Shown: positions 43,593 through 51,581 of the stretch, piece after piece | Position numbering within the stretch: the first letter of the stretch is position 1 | Layout of the letters: every line of letters begins with the position of its first letter | Source of the DNA: Campylobacter sp. RM16189 | GTDB lineage: Bacteria > Campylobacterota > Campylobacteria > Campylobacterales > Campylobacteraceae | Length of the DNA stretch: 64,000 bases | Direction of reading: 5' to 3' | Assembly (NCBI RefSeq): GCF_012978815.1 | Contig: NZ_LIWR01000044.1 | Span: 124,001-188,000 of the forward strand | Translations under genes and position numbers: made by a program | Notes under the pieces: generated by a model | What the model was told of the DNA's origin: nothing | What the model saw: only the letters and a program-made list of their open reading frames with translations | Database searches by the model: none

Positions 43593-45259
43593 TTGAAATC
43601 CGTACTAGAGATAATTAAAATCGCAGAAATTCCAAAGCCGATCGTAATAATATGCTTTTTAATGGCTATCGTATCATCGTTTTTTGCCGTCATTCTGGCT
43701 CAATTTTTCGGCTTTGCAATAAGCGCGATATCTAATGGCGCAAATAATGGCTTGATATATGATCTCATCACAAACCACAAATTTAGAGCCAAGCAGCTAT
43801 AATCTAGCAATTGCGGGCATTGTTTTATTTTTTGTCTCATCAATCGTATATATTTTATTTAGAAATTTTTTCTGCTATATAGTCGTCATCATCGCGCAAA
43901 AAATCATAATAAACGTTAGAAAAAGCTGTTTATCAAGCTAACTAATATCGATTTTAAAGAGATCATTAAGATGTCAAAAGGAGATGTGATCTACACTTTG
44001 ATGAATGATACTCAAAGGCTTGAATACATCTTTGAAAGACCGTTTTATACGATTTTTAGCGATATTTTTGATTTTATTTTCGTAGTAGGATTTTTGCTAT
44101 ACATTGAGCCTGTAGTCTTACTGATCCTACTTATCACAACACCTTTTATATATATTTTTAGCATAAAGACAGCTAGGATCCAAAAACAAACATCGGACAA
44201 CACTCAAAAAGCGGATTCTAAAATAACCGTTAGTATAGAGCAGCTTCTTAGCGGATATGAAACTATCAAGTCATTTAATGCCGAAGCTAAAGAGCAAGAA
44301 CGCTTCAACAAACTATCCGATGAGTCATACAAAAATAGAAAAGCAGGAACCAAAAGCCTTTCTATATTTATGCCTATTGAAGCGACTTTAAGCACTATAG
44401 GAATCGCCTTAGTGCTTTTATATGCCGTGTATCAAGTTAGTAATCATGCTCTTGCAGTCGGTATGATAGTTGTTATAGCCGACTATTCACGCAAATTTTA
44501 TCAACCAATTAGAAACATCTCTAATTATTTGCAAGTCATTCAAAAAGCACTTGTTTCGATAGGCAAAATAATAGAATTTTTAACCATAAAAGAAGAGGCA
44601 CAAACCGGCTCACTTAAAAATATAAAGATGTCCCTGTAGTAGTAAATAATTTAAAAATTTATTTAGATGAAGTAGAGTTAGTAAAAGAAATTTCGTTTAA
44701 ATGCCATAAAGATGAGTTGATCCTGATAAAGGGCCGTAGCGGAAGCGGTAAAACATCGATCATTAGGGCGTTTGTGGGGCTTTATAAAGTCTCAAATGGT
44801 ATGATTTATATTAACGGAATAGACATAAATTCTTACTCTAATAAAGAGCTAAGAGCGGCTATATCTTATTGCGGTCAAAGGACATTTTTGCATGATGATA
44901 CGATTATTAATAATATCTTATATCCAAATTCAAGTTGTGATTTAAACAGCGTTTTGGCTTATTTGGAGAAATTAAATTTGAAGCACTTAAACATCGACGA
45001 AACGATAGGAGATGATGGCAATAAACTCTCAGGCGGAGAGAAATCAAGAGTGGCATTTCTAAGAGCCGTTATGAAAAACTCTAAAATTTTACTCTTAGAT
45101 GAAGCTACTTCGGCACTAGACAAAGATAATGAAAATATCGTGATTGATCTATTGCAAGAGCTTAAACAAGATGGCTGGGCTATTATATTTTGCACGCATA
45201 GTGATAACGAAAGACTGATTAATATAGCGGATAAAGTGGTGTGTATGGATGAGTGTTGA
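43593..45259 (+). pseudogene. ABC exporter (membrane domain fused to ATPase), three frameshifts
   Basis: Four frames in order make one MsbA/CydC-like exporter. Part 1 (43593-about 43790): first membrane helices. Part 2 (about 43760-43941): SYNLAIAGIVLFFVSSIVYIL. Part 3 (about 43920-44639): SKGDVIYTLMNDTQRLEYIF, the T-T-P-F-I-Y-I-F helix, GYETIKSFNAEAKEQERF. Part 4 (about 44640-45259): Walker A KGRSGSGKTSI, Q-loop SYCGQRTF, signature KLSGGEKSRVAFLRAV, Walker B ILLLDEATSALD, H-loop CTHSDNE. Breaks 2 and 3 each miss one A in a run (43920-43924; 44624-44626). Break 1 lies between 43741 and 43800. The TTG at 43593 is the likely original start. Confidence 0.85.
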
Positions 45260-45270
45260 TTATAATTTAA

Positions 45271-45287
45271 AAATGGTGGGTTAAGCG
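45271..45287. repeat. att-like repeat, left end
   Basis: AAATGGTGG-GTTAAGCG, identical to the tRNA-Ala 3' end (55899-55916) except for one missing A. Confidence 0.75.
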
Positions 45288-45348
45288 ATACCATAATATA
45301 CCACTTAAATAACGTTTTTATAGCTATTCTAAAGCATTAAATATTCTT

Positions 45349-45370
45349 ACATATTCGATAACATACTCAA
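45349..45370. repeat. Integrase arm-type sites, left end
   Basis: ACATATTCGA (45349) and ACATACTCAA (45361), two degenerate copies spaced 12 bases apart, the same spacing as two exact copies at the right end. Confidence 0.6.
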
Positions 45371-45608
45371 TAAATAAGACGTAAATCTAGTAAAATATTA
45401 ATTATTTTTTTTAAGAAAATCAACATAAAAAAATGAGTTATGAAAAGTTTAGTTTTCAATATAAAGTATTTGTAATGCCGTATTTAATGGCTTTTTGTTT
45501 AGTAAAAATATCTGTTTTTAAGTTTCGTTAGCTTAAAGTAGGTGTTTTGGTTTAAGATTTGATATGTTTCACAACTTTTTCAGCTCGAAACTTAATTAAG
45601 GTTAAAAT

Positions 45609-45636
45609 GTGAAACCTCATCGTTTTTTAGTTTCAC
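45609..45636 (-). terminator. Hairpin at the toxin gene end
   Basis: GTGAAAC/GTTTCAC 7-bp stem with a 14-base loop over the stop of the RelE-like gene; a third copy of GTTTCAC lies at 45566-45572. Confidence 0.5.
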
Positions 45637-45899
45637 GACTTCCACTCATTGGCTTTATAAACCCCTAAAAGATAAATAACCTCATCATCTATCATATAAG
45701 GGATTATGTAGCCTCTAAATATAAGTTCTCTTTTGTTTTGGGTTATGGTTCTACCCATTAATGGGTTTGCTTCTAATAGCTCTACATTATCAAGCATTTT
45801 TTTAATAAACTCAATAGCCCTGTTTTTGCTATCCTTTGCGATAAAATCAAAAACTGCCTTAAGTTCATTGTTAAAGCGTTCCGTGCGCCTAATTACCAT
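45633..45899 (-). CDS. RelE/ParE-family toxin
   Basis: 88 residues. RelE/ParE fold pattern: FNNELKAVFDFIAKDSKNRAIEFIKKMLDNVELLEANPLMGR, then ELIFRGYIIPYMIDDEVIYLLGVYKANEW. It would be an mRNA interferase or gyrase poison neutralised by the adjacent antitoxin; overlaps it by seven bases (antitoxin first). Confidence 0.85.
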   Translation of the reverse strand: MVIRRTERFNNELKAVFDFIAKDSKNRAIEFIKKMLDNVELLEANPLMGRTITQNKRELIFRGYIIPYMIDDEVIYLLGVYKANEWKS

Positions 45900-46117
45900 T
45901 TAGCAACCTCATCTCTTATCCCTTTTAAAGGGTAGGTGTCAAGCTTTCCGCTTTTTATCGCCTCAATGTCCGCTTCATATTCACTAAATCTTGATTGATA
46001 TTCGGCTTCATCCGTTATACTCTCTAGCTTCTTGTTTGTTGCTTCTGCCAATGCCTTGCTTATGGCTAATATCTGGTTAATTAGTGCCTCATCTGCTCTT
46101 AATGTGATGGTTTTCAT
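45893..46117 (-). CDS. RelB-like antitoxin
   Basis: 74 residues. It begins MKTITLRADEALINQILAISKALAE, a ribbon-helix-helix-type start, with an acidic helical tail (RFSEYEADIEAIKSGKLDTYP) to wrap the toxin. Overlap with the toxin and order antitoxin-toxin are typical. Expected to self-repress. Confidence 0.8.
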   Translation of the reverse strand: MKTITLRADEALINQILAISKALAEATNKKLESITDEAEYQSRFSEYEADIEAIKSGKLDTYPLKGIRDEVAKW

Positions 46118-46196
46118 AATTAGCCCCTTTGTCGTTTGTCATATTCTAACCGCTAAAGGCTTATGAAATTATTAGCCTGATTTTTTCTTGAATGTA

Positions 46197-46400
46197 TTAT
46201 TGATGATTAGTTTTTTTGTTAATTATCGCGTAGGCTTCTCTTATTCTTGCCCTTAGTCTTTTATTGCATTCTCGTTGAAGTTTTAAAGCTATTTGTAGTT
46301 CGTTATTTTCATTGATTACCGATTTGCCTTTTAATTCAGTAACAAACTCTTTTATTTTTTTGATATTGTATGCGCTAGTCTGGATTATTATACGTGGCAT
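46197..46400 (-). CDS. Small basic protein of unknown function (67 aa)
   Basis: Starts MPRIIIQTSAYNIKKIKEFVTELKG with helical, Arg/Lys-rich C-terminus (QRECNKRLRARIREAYAI). GGAGATAA precedes the ATG, directly abutting the stop of a micro-ORF. No family recognised. Confidence 0.55.
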   Translation of the reverse strand: MPRIIIQTSAYNIKKIKEFVTELKGKSVINENNELQIALKLQRECNKRLRARIREAYAIINKKTNHQ

Positions 46401-46475
46401 TTATCTCCAAGTCAAAGAAACAACAATACTAGAGATAGCCCAAATAAAGATAATCAAGGTTATTAGCTCAATCAT
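46401..46475 (-). CDS. Micro membrane peptide (24 aa)
   Basis: M-I-E-L-I-T followed by a hydrophobic helix (LIIFIWAISSIVVSLTW) and stop, adjoining the next ATG. AAAGGCTAAA lies upstream. Small membrane peptides of this kind are common in phage-like operons; function unknown and support is moderate. Confidence 0.45.
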   Translation of the reverse strand: MIELITLIIFIWAISSIVVSLTWR

Positions 46476-46567
46476 TTTAGCCTTTCGGGTCCTTTGTAGT
46501 TAGTAGGGTTTGCAGGGGTCGGCAGAGCCCCGAAAGAAAATTCTCACTCAAATTTTTAAAATTTTTC

Positions 46568-46615
46568 CACACTTTGGCAAGGTTTGCGACTAGTCGCAAT
46601 TTTACTTAAAGTGTG
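46568..46615. promoter_or_regulatory. Nested palindrome upstream of the micro-peptide operon
   Basis: Inner perfect 16-bp palindrome TTGCGACTAGTCGCAA (46584-46599) inside an outer 8-bp inverted repeat CACACTTT (46568) / AAAGTGTG (46608). It lies about 95 bases ahead of the micro-ORF on the minus strand. Could be an operator or cruciform site. Confidence 0.5.
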
Positions 46616-46905
46616 TATTTTTGTCAAGTTGCATAATTATTTATATTCCAAAGTCTGCAAACTTATTTTTAGCATTTTAGCCTTATTAAAAACCGCCTGA
46701 AATGCTAAATGCTCGGCTGATACCAAGCATAAGATTATCGCCCTTATGCCGACGCTTCCCTTATCTATCTTTTAAAAGCCGTTCGGGTCTTTCGCCCTTT
46801 AAAGGCAAAACAGGCTTAATCAAAAGGGGGTAGATTAAACCTACACCCTTTTTGTTAAACCTATTCAGTCGATGAGGTCGGTAGTAGCGACGCCATCTGT
46901 TAAAC
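46616..46905. other. Non-coding stretch inside the element
   Basis: AT-rich, with two copies of GTTAAACCTAT (about 46852 and 46902) and a short GC-rich patch; no ORF of value. Possibly leader of the right-to-left operon. Confidence 0.35.
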
Positions 46906-47187
46906 CTATCTAGCTTGACTTAATCCTCCGTGCCACTTATATGAGCCTTTAGGCTTTGCTTGCTCTAGCTTGTCGATTAGTCCTTTTAGGTGTTCGTTTT
47001 GCTTCTCTAGGTATTCGCACTCTTTAGCAAAGTAGTTAAAGGCACAATAAGCCTGATAGCCTGCTTGGTATGTGGCTTCTAGTTCATTTAACCCTTTTGC
47101 TTCTCTTTTTGCTATCTCGTAGGCAAATTTAGCCTTTGCGCTCTTATCTTTTTGCATAGCGTTAATGTATTTAGTTTGTTTTGTCAT
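46906..47187 (-). CDS. Small coiled-coil protein, paralog group member (93 aa)
   Basis: KYINAMQKDKSAKAKFAYEIA, then LNELEATYQAGYQAYCAFNYF, then KECEYLEKQNEHLKGLIDKLEQ, a short coiled coil. Shares layout with four other small ORFs of the element: a helix with A-[FY]-x-L/Y aromatic pattern, then a coiled coil. Overlaps the next gene by 17 bases. Function unknown. Confidence 0.6.
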   Translation of the reverse strand: MTKQTKYINAMQKDKSAKAKFAYEIAKREAKGLNELEATYQAGYQAYCAFNYFAKECEYLEKQNEHLKGLIDKLEQAKPKGSYKWHGGLSQAR

Positions 47188-47542
47188 TGTCTTCCCCTAA
47201 TACGTATCTATCGATAAAGTGTATTATTTCGCCTTGCATGCGTTCAACCTCTTGTATAAATATCTTGGTAAATATTTTCAAGTTCTCAACTTCAATATTT
47301 TGATTTACTATCCGCATAAATTCCTTTTGGGTTTCTAGCTCCTGCAGGTATTCACTCGTTTTAATAATAAGCTCGCTCGGTGCTTCGTTGTAATCCTTTT
47401 TGGCTTCAAACTCTTTTGCCATTGCTCCGGCTGTTAGCTTTGCCTTTTCTTTATCCGTCTTTAGTAGCTCTCTAATATTAAAAGCTTTATTGTTAGCTTT
47501 TAAAATTTCCTTACTTGCCTGATAAAAATGCTCTTTACTCAT
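47171..47542 (-). CDS. Hypothetical helical protein (123 aa)
   Basis: Starts MSKEHFYQASKEILKANNKAFNIREL; almost entirely helical, with LQELETQKEFMRIVNQNIEVENL and FIQEVERMQGEIIHFID. Overlaps both neighbours slightly. No family recognised. Confidence 0.6.
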   Translation of the reverse strand: MSKEHFYQASKEILKANNKAFNIRELLKTDKEKAKLTAGAMAKEFEAKKDYNEAPSELIIKTSEYLQELETQKEFMRIVNQNIEVENLKIFTKIFIQEVERMQGEIIHFIDRYVLGEDNDKTN

Positions 47543-47648
47543 CGCTTATCCTTTTAAATGATTTCACAAAGATAATAAAGTCTTTAATTGTTAAGCCCTC
47601 TTGGCTACCGATAATGGATTGATAAAATTTAAACTCTTGATAGGTCAT
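47535..47648 (-). CDS. Small protein (37 aa)
   Basis: MTYQEFKFYQSIIGSQEGLTI then KDFIIFVKSFKRISDE. Overlaps the end of the upstream ORF and the start of the downstream one, consistent with a tight phage-like operon. No family recognised. Confidence 0.5.
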   Translation of the reverse strand: MTYQEFKFYQSIIGSQEGLTIKDFIIFVKSFKRISDE

Positions 47649-47895
47649 CTTTTATCCTTTCGTAGTATTCAAGCTCTCTTTTTAGCTTATTGTTTTGCTC
47701 TAATAGCTCCTGAATAGTATTTGCCTTACTCTCTGCTTCTGCCATAAGCTGACTAATGGAGCAGTAAAGATTAAAGGCGTATTCCTCTAAGTTGTAAGTA
47801 ATTTCGCCTGTCTTGGTATCTATTTGCTGATAATGAGCCTTTAAAGTATTGTAAAACTTCTCTCTGCTCGGTGTTTTTGAAGTTGTTATTATCAT
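47629..47895 (-). CDS. Small coiled-coil protein, paralog group member (88 aa)
   Basis: YNLEEYAFNLYCSISQLMAEA then ESKANTIQELLEQNNKLKREL. Y-A-F-N-L-Y parallels C-A-F-D-L-F in the neighbouring 102-aa protein and in the 78-aa protein at 53131. The coiled-coil follows at a similar distance. Overlaps the 102-aa ORF by four bases. Confidence 0.65.
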   Translation of the reverse strand: MIITTSKTPSREKFYNTLKAHYQQIDTKTGEITYNLEEYAFNLYCSISQLMAEAESKANTIQELLEQNNKLKRELEYYERIKDDLSRV

Positions 47896-48200
47896 CTCTT
47901 AGCCTTTGTTTCTACGCTTGCCGTTACCATTTCCGCCAATAGCTCCTCTTTGCTAAGCTTGCCTAAGCAATAAAGCCTAACTGCTCTTTGTAAGTCCTCA
48001 TATCTAGCCTTTAAGGCTTTGTAATTGCCTGCTAGGTTTTCAAGCATTGAGAATAAATCAAAGGCGCAGTCTAATACGCTAAAACTTACCTCTTTGTCCT
48101 CTTGTTTGTCGTTTTGGTAAGTGGCTAAGAATTTTAAAAACTTTTGCTCTGTATCGTTTAGGTCTTTGCCTACTAAGTCTAAAATTTCATTTGCGTTCAT
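47892..48200 (-). CDS. Small coiled-coil protein, paralog group member (102 aa)
   Basis: MNANEILDLVGKDLND; then VSFSVLDCAFDLFSMLENLAG and NYKALKARYEDLQRAVRLY. C-A-F-D-L-F is the clearest form of the motif shared in the element. The preceding gene ends three bases away. Confidence 0.65.
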   Translation of the reverse strand: MNANEILDLVGKDLNDTEQKFLKFLATYQNDKQEDKEVSFSVLDCAFDLFSMLENLAGNYKALKARYEDLQRAVRLYCLGKLSKEELLAEMVTASVETKAKR

Positions 48201-48203
48201 CTC

Positions 48204-48599
48204 TTAATCCTCGCTTTCTATTAGTAAAGTTTCAATTAGCTCATCTTGGTTAATGTCGCCTTGTTTAAATAGCAAGATAACAGATTGCAGATTATCAAGC
48301 TTGTCTTGTAGCTGTTTGTTTTTATCGGTTTCTCGCCCGATAAGTTGATAAAGCCTTATGTTATCCTCTTGCAGTGCTTCGGCTCTGTTCTCGGCTTCTT
48401 CGCTCCTTGTTCTTAAAACCCCGTTGTTTGTTAACGCTCTCTCGTAATCTCCTTTCGTTTGTCTGTAGCTGTAATAAGCTAAGCACCCTATCTCATAAAG
48501 CTTTTGCTCGCTTACCTCATCGCTTCCGTCATTATGCTGTATAGCATATTCCGCATAATCTGCCTTAATATGTTGTAGCCCCTCTGTTGTGATTTTCAT
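48204..48599 (-). CDS. Coiled-coil protein, paralog group member (131 aa)
   Basis: EQKLYEIGCLAYYSYRQTKGD, then a long coiled coil (RTRSEEAENRAEALQEDNIRL, ETDKNKQLQDKLDNLQSVILL) and an acidic tail. Overlaps the 78-aa ORF upstream by four bases. Confidence 0.6.
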   Translation of the reverse strand: MKITTEGLQHIKADYAEYAIQHNDGSDEVSEQKLYEIGCLAYYSYRQTKGDYERALTNNGVLRTRSEEAENRAEALQEDNIRLYQLIGRETDKNKQLQDKLDNLQSVILLFKQGDINQDELIETLLIESED

Positions 48600-48832
48600 T
48601 TAATCTCCTTTGCTTCTTTGGTTTTTCTGTCTGCATAAGCTTCTATTTCGTCTGCTATGTCGTATATCAAGCAACTTAAAAAATAATGTGTTTCGCAGTC
48701 TCTGTTGTGATTAATGCCTACTCCTTTTGTATGATACGGCAAAGCGTGGGTAATATGAGATATTGCATTAAGTGCAGGTATTATCTCATCAACTAAATCT
48801 ACTTCGTTCTCTATTTCAAACGTTAGTCTCAT
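48596..48832 (-). CDS. Hypothetical protein (78 aa), first gene after the switch
   Basis: MRLTFEIENEVDLVDEIIPAL, with HYFLSCLIYDIADEIEAYA near the C-terminus. GGAG lies before the start. It is the promoter-proximal gene of the leftward operon and divergent from the HTH gene. No family recognised. Confidence 0.6.
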   Translation of the reverse strand: MRLTFEIENEVDLVDEIIPALNAISHITHALPYHTKGVGINHNRDCETHYFLSCLIYDIADEIEAYADRKTKEAKEIK

Positions 48833-49008
48833 TTGGTCTCCTTTGATGTTGATTTTTCATCTTTGATTAAAAATTATTTGAAATATTATCATCTTAAATT
48901 AAAATAGTCAAGTGTTTATCTAATCTTTAATGATAAAAGTTTGGCTTATTTTACATTTTTGATTAAATACGCTACAATTTACACAAATAAAATAAAGGTC
49001 TTTACAGA
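48833..49008. promoter_or_regulatory. Divergent switch region
   Basis: Contains TTTACA (48950-48955), 17-base spacer, TACAAT (48973-48978) for the rightward HTH gene; the dyad TTTATC-N11-GATAAA (48915-48937); and several ATCTTTGAT/ATCTTTAAT-like repeats that could be operators for both directions. Confidence 0.6.
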
Positions 49009-49236
49009 ATGCTAAAAAGTGAATTTTTAAATAAGCTAAATGTTTTAAATTTATCTGTTGCAGATTTTGCAAATATGACGGGATTAAATGCTGGTAGTGT
49101 GTATAATTGGTCTGACGATAAAAAGCCCGTTCCGTCTTGGGTAGGCTCTTGGCTTGACAACTATGCTAAAGCACGTGATTTAGATAGTGCAGTGACGATA
49201 TTTGAGCCTTATGTATTGAATAAAAATAAAAGCTAG
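49009..49236 (+). CDS. HTH-type regulator (75 aa)
   Basis: Residues 12-40 (LNLSVADFANMTGLNAGSVYNW) fit a Cro/C1-like helix-turn-helix. It is the only rightward gene of the element and is divergent from the leftward small-protein operon, the position of an immunity repressor. RBS AAAGG. Short, so probably a Cro-like or single-domain repressor. Confidence 0.7.
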   Translation: MLKSEFLNKLNVLNLSVADFANMTGLNAGSVYNWSDDKKPVPSWVGSWLDNYAKARDLDSAVTIFEPYVLNKNKS

Positions 49237-49822
49237 CAACCTTTTAGCCTCATCACCCACTTTAACTTCTTGTATTTTCCTCTAAAGATTGATACTACCT
49301 CATATCAAATAGCATAATCAAGCCCTCTAAGCCCTTTTAACCCTTTAAGGGTATAATCTATCGCTTTATCTGCCGTTCGTTGCTTCTTGGCTCTATTTTG
49401 CTCGTATAGCTGTCAATGTAGTTTAAAAACATAAGCAGTTATTTATATTGAATTGATATAATTTCATAGCAATTCGAGGTGGCACTTATCGCCACCACTT
49501 ATTTGAAGTAATCTTTTAATCCCTCATCAAAACAATCCAAAACATCATCAATAAATGTTTCTAGCATATCAGGCATTATTCCTACTATTTTATTATTTAG
49601 AATGCTGTTTAATTACTTATACCTTTTAAACACAAAATAAAGCCCGTAGAGAGCTTTTAGCCTTTTTTAATACTTTGGTATTGTTTGATGTCTTTTTATT
49701 GATTGTAGCTTTTATTTTGGGTTAGGCTGTTTTTTCATTTTACCGATAAAGTGATGAGGTTAAATTTATCCTATCTCAAAAACTTCACCATATAAAAATA
49801 CTTATTTATTCTTTATGCAACG
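49237..49822. other. Non-coding part of the element
   Basis: About 590 bases with no supported gene; AT-rich. It leads into the iteron cluster. Confidence 0.4.
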
Positions 49823-50007
49823 TCTGACATCTGACAAAATGCTCTAAAACATCGTATTTTAGGCTATTATCGTGTCAGAAAATAGCTTCTGACAAGTTCT
49901 GACAAATCCGCCAAAGTGTCAGAGTGTCAGAAAGTGTCAGATTTTCATTTCTGACACTTAAAAGCCGTATTTTTAGGCTTTATCGTGCAATTTGTCAGAG
50001 TGTCAGA
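49823..50007. repeat. Iteron cluster, likely replication origin of the element
   Basis: Eleven copies of the 7-mer TCTGACA (five direct: 49823, 49830, 49888, 49898, 49950; six as TGTCAGA: 49873, 49917, 49925, 49935, 49993, 50001) in 185 bases. Also two near-identical CGTATTTTAGGCT...ATCGTG blocks (about 49853 and 49966). It abuts the stop side of the helicase-like gene. P4-like satellites carry such iterons bound by their primase-helicase. Confidence 0.82.
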
Positions 50008-50013
50008 CAAAAT

Positions 50014-51579
50014 CTAAAGAATAAGGGCTATTATTTTCCCATTCTCTATTTTTAAATTATTCCTAGTAAGGTTTATAAGCTCATTTTTTGTTATAGTGAA
50101 TTTTCTATAAACATCCCTTAGGCTTATTGGTAATCTTTGACTAGATACATAATTTAAAATTCTTTCCCTTAACTCTATCCTATCGGCTATACTAAATTTA
50201 TTTATTTTGTTGAGTATCGGCTCAAAGTCAAGATAGCCATTCAAAAAGGCTATTGCCTCTTTTATTGTCTCATCTGACACTAGGTCATTAAAGGCAAAGT
50301 GTGCTTTATCCTCTTTGTATCTAGTGAATTCCTTTAAGAGGTGGAGCGTTTGGATAATGCCATCAAGCTTATAATCTATCCTCTCGTTTAATAAGCCTAA
50401 TGTTCGGTTGTTTTCGTTATGGGTTTCATCGTAAGCCCTGTTGTATTCTTGGATACTTGAGCGTATTTGTTTTAAAAACTCCGTTCTCGCCTCGCTAGTC
50501 TTAAGATACCTATCATTTATTTGATTTTCCTTGCTTTGCTCTTTTGCAAAGTCGTAAATCTCTCTTGAAAGCTCTTGAATAGCCTCAATCTTATTCGCTG
50601 GTATCTCTAAATATTGAGCCTCCTCAAAACTCAAAACGTTCTTACAATAAACAATAATGCACCTATTTAAAAAACCTCCCTCAAGATGGAATTTTAAAGT
50701 CTTGGCTGGCAAGTAAGTTAAATTAGTATCGCCGTAAAAGAAAAAAGACACATCGTTAATATAAGGCTTTGTGTCTGCTCCATTCTTATAAGTAGGCGAT
50801 ATGAAGTCCTTTGTAGCGTGCATTTTTGTCACGAAGTCTATTAAAGGGTGCTTTTTATCGCTCTTGATTGCGTTTCCCAGCTCCTCAACTTCTAACATCT
50901 GCACTTTTGAGCTTTCAAAGCACTGCGCCAAAGCTTCCACGCTTGCTTCGTCTTTGTGTATGCTTCTAATTAGCTTGGTTTTGGCTTCGGCTTTGCTTAT
51001 CTCGTTATTTTTGACTTGCTCGTCTATTCTATTTTTATGTTCTTGCCATAGCTCTCTATCATTATCTTTTATCGGTTCAAATAAAAGCTTGTTTTGGGTT
51101 TTAAAATTCACCCCTTTGCCTGTTCCCGTATCGCTTAAATCAAGCATATAAAAGCAATTCATATTAAAACCGCCGTGAGCCAATAAAAAGGCAAAATTTT
51201 GAATGGCTTTTAATTCTATTTGGGGGTAGGTGCTTGGTCTAGCCTCTCTTAATAGCTCCGTATAGTCGTTTAGCCACTTGATAGCAAAATGAAACTGCGA
51301 TGTGTATCTTTTTCTAAGTTCTAATATTTCGCTCTCGCTAACTTCTGAAATATCCACTGCAACTTCATCGCCCCTTAAAGCTTCCGCCCGGTCTTTTTGG
51401 TTTTTTTCGGTGTTCGTTTTATTCTCTATTTGTCCTGATAGTTGCGTTGTTGTCGCTGTTTGAGCCTGTTGCCCTTGTTCTTTTTTAGCGGGATTAAGAT
51501 TGTATTCGTCGCCCGGTATGTATCTTGGTGCGTCTTTGCCAAAGTCGTCATCAAACTCTAATAATCCGTTTCTAAGCAT
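50014..51579 (-). CDS. DUF3987-like helicase/ATPase, replication protein of the element
   Basis: 521 residues. Walker-A-like SDTGTGKGVNFK at about 165, EELGNAIKSDKKHPLIDF, FFFYGDTNLTYLPAKTLKFHLEGGFLNRCIIVY; C-terminal helical region ending in a winged-helix-like tail (SLRDVYRKFTITKNELINL) that could bind origin DNA. Pattern fits YfjI/DUF3987 proteins paired with primases in satellites. Adjacent to Toprim primase and iterons. Confidence 0.72.
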   Translation of the reverse strand: MLRNGLLEFDDDFGKDAPRYIPGDEYNLNPAKKEQGQQAQTATTTQLSGQIENKTNTEKNQKDRAEALRGDEVAVDISEVSESEILELRKRYTSQFHFAIKWLNDYTELLREARPSTYPQIELKAIQNFAFLLAHGGFNMNCFYMLDLSDTGTGKGVNFKTQNKLLFEPIKDNDRELWQEHKNRIDEQVKNNEISKAEAKTKLIRSIHKDEASVEALAQCFESSKVQMLEVEELGNAIKSDKKHPLIDFVTKMHATKDFISPTYKNGADTKPYINDVSFFFYGDTNLTYLPAKTLKFHLEGGFLNRCIIVYCKNVLSFEEAQYLEIPANKIEAIQELSREIYDFAKEQSKENQINDRYLKTSEARTEFLKQIRSSIQEYNRAYDETHNENNRTLGLLNERIDYKLDGIIQTLHLLKEFTRYKEDKAHFAFNDLVSDETIKEAIAFLNGYLDFEPILNKINKFSIADRIELRERILNYVSSQRLPISLRDVYRKFTITKNELINLTRNNLKIENGKIIALIL

Positions 51580-51581
51580 TT

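Noticed and set aside
46616..46905. Small RNA in the element
   Set aside because: Only a duplicated GTTAAACCTAT was found, with no promoter-terminator pair.
49823..50007. CRISPR array
   Set aside because: Repeats are only 7 bases, in both orientations, with irregular spacing and no cas genes; they fit iterons.
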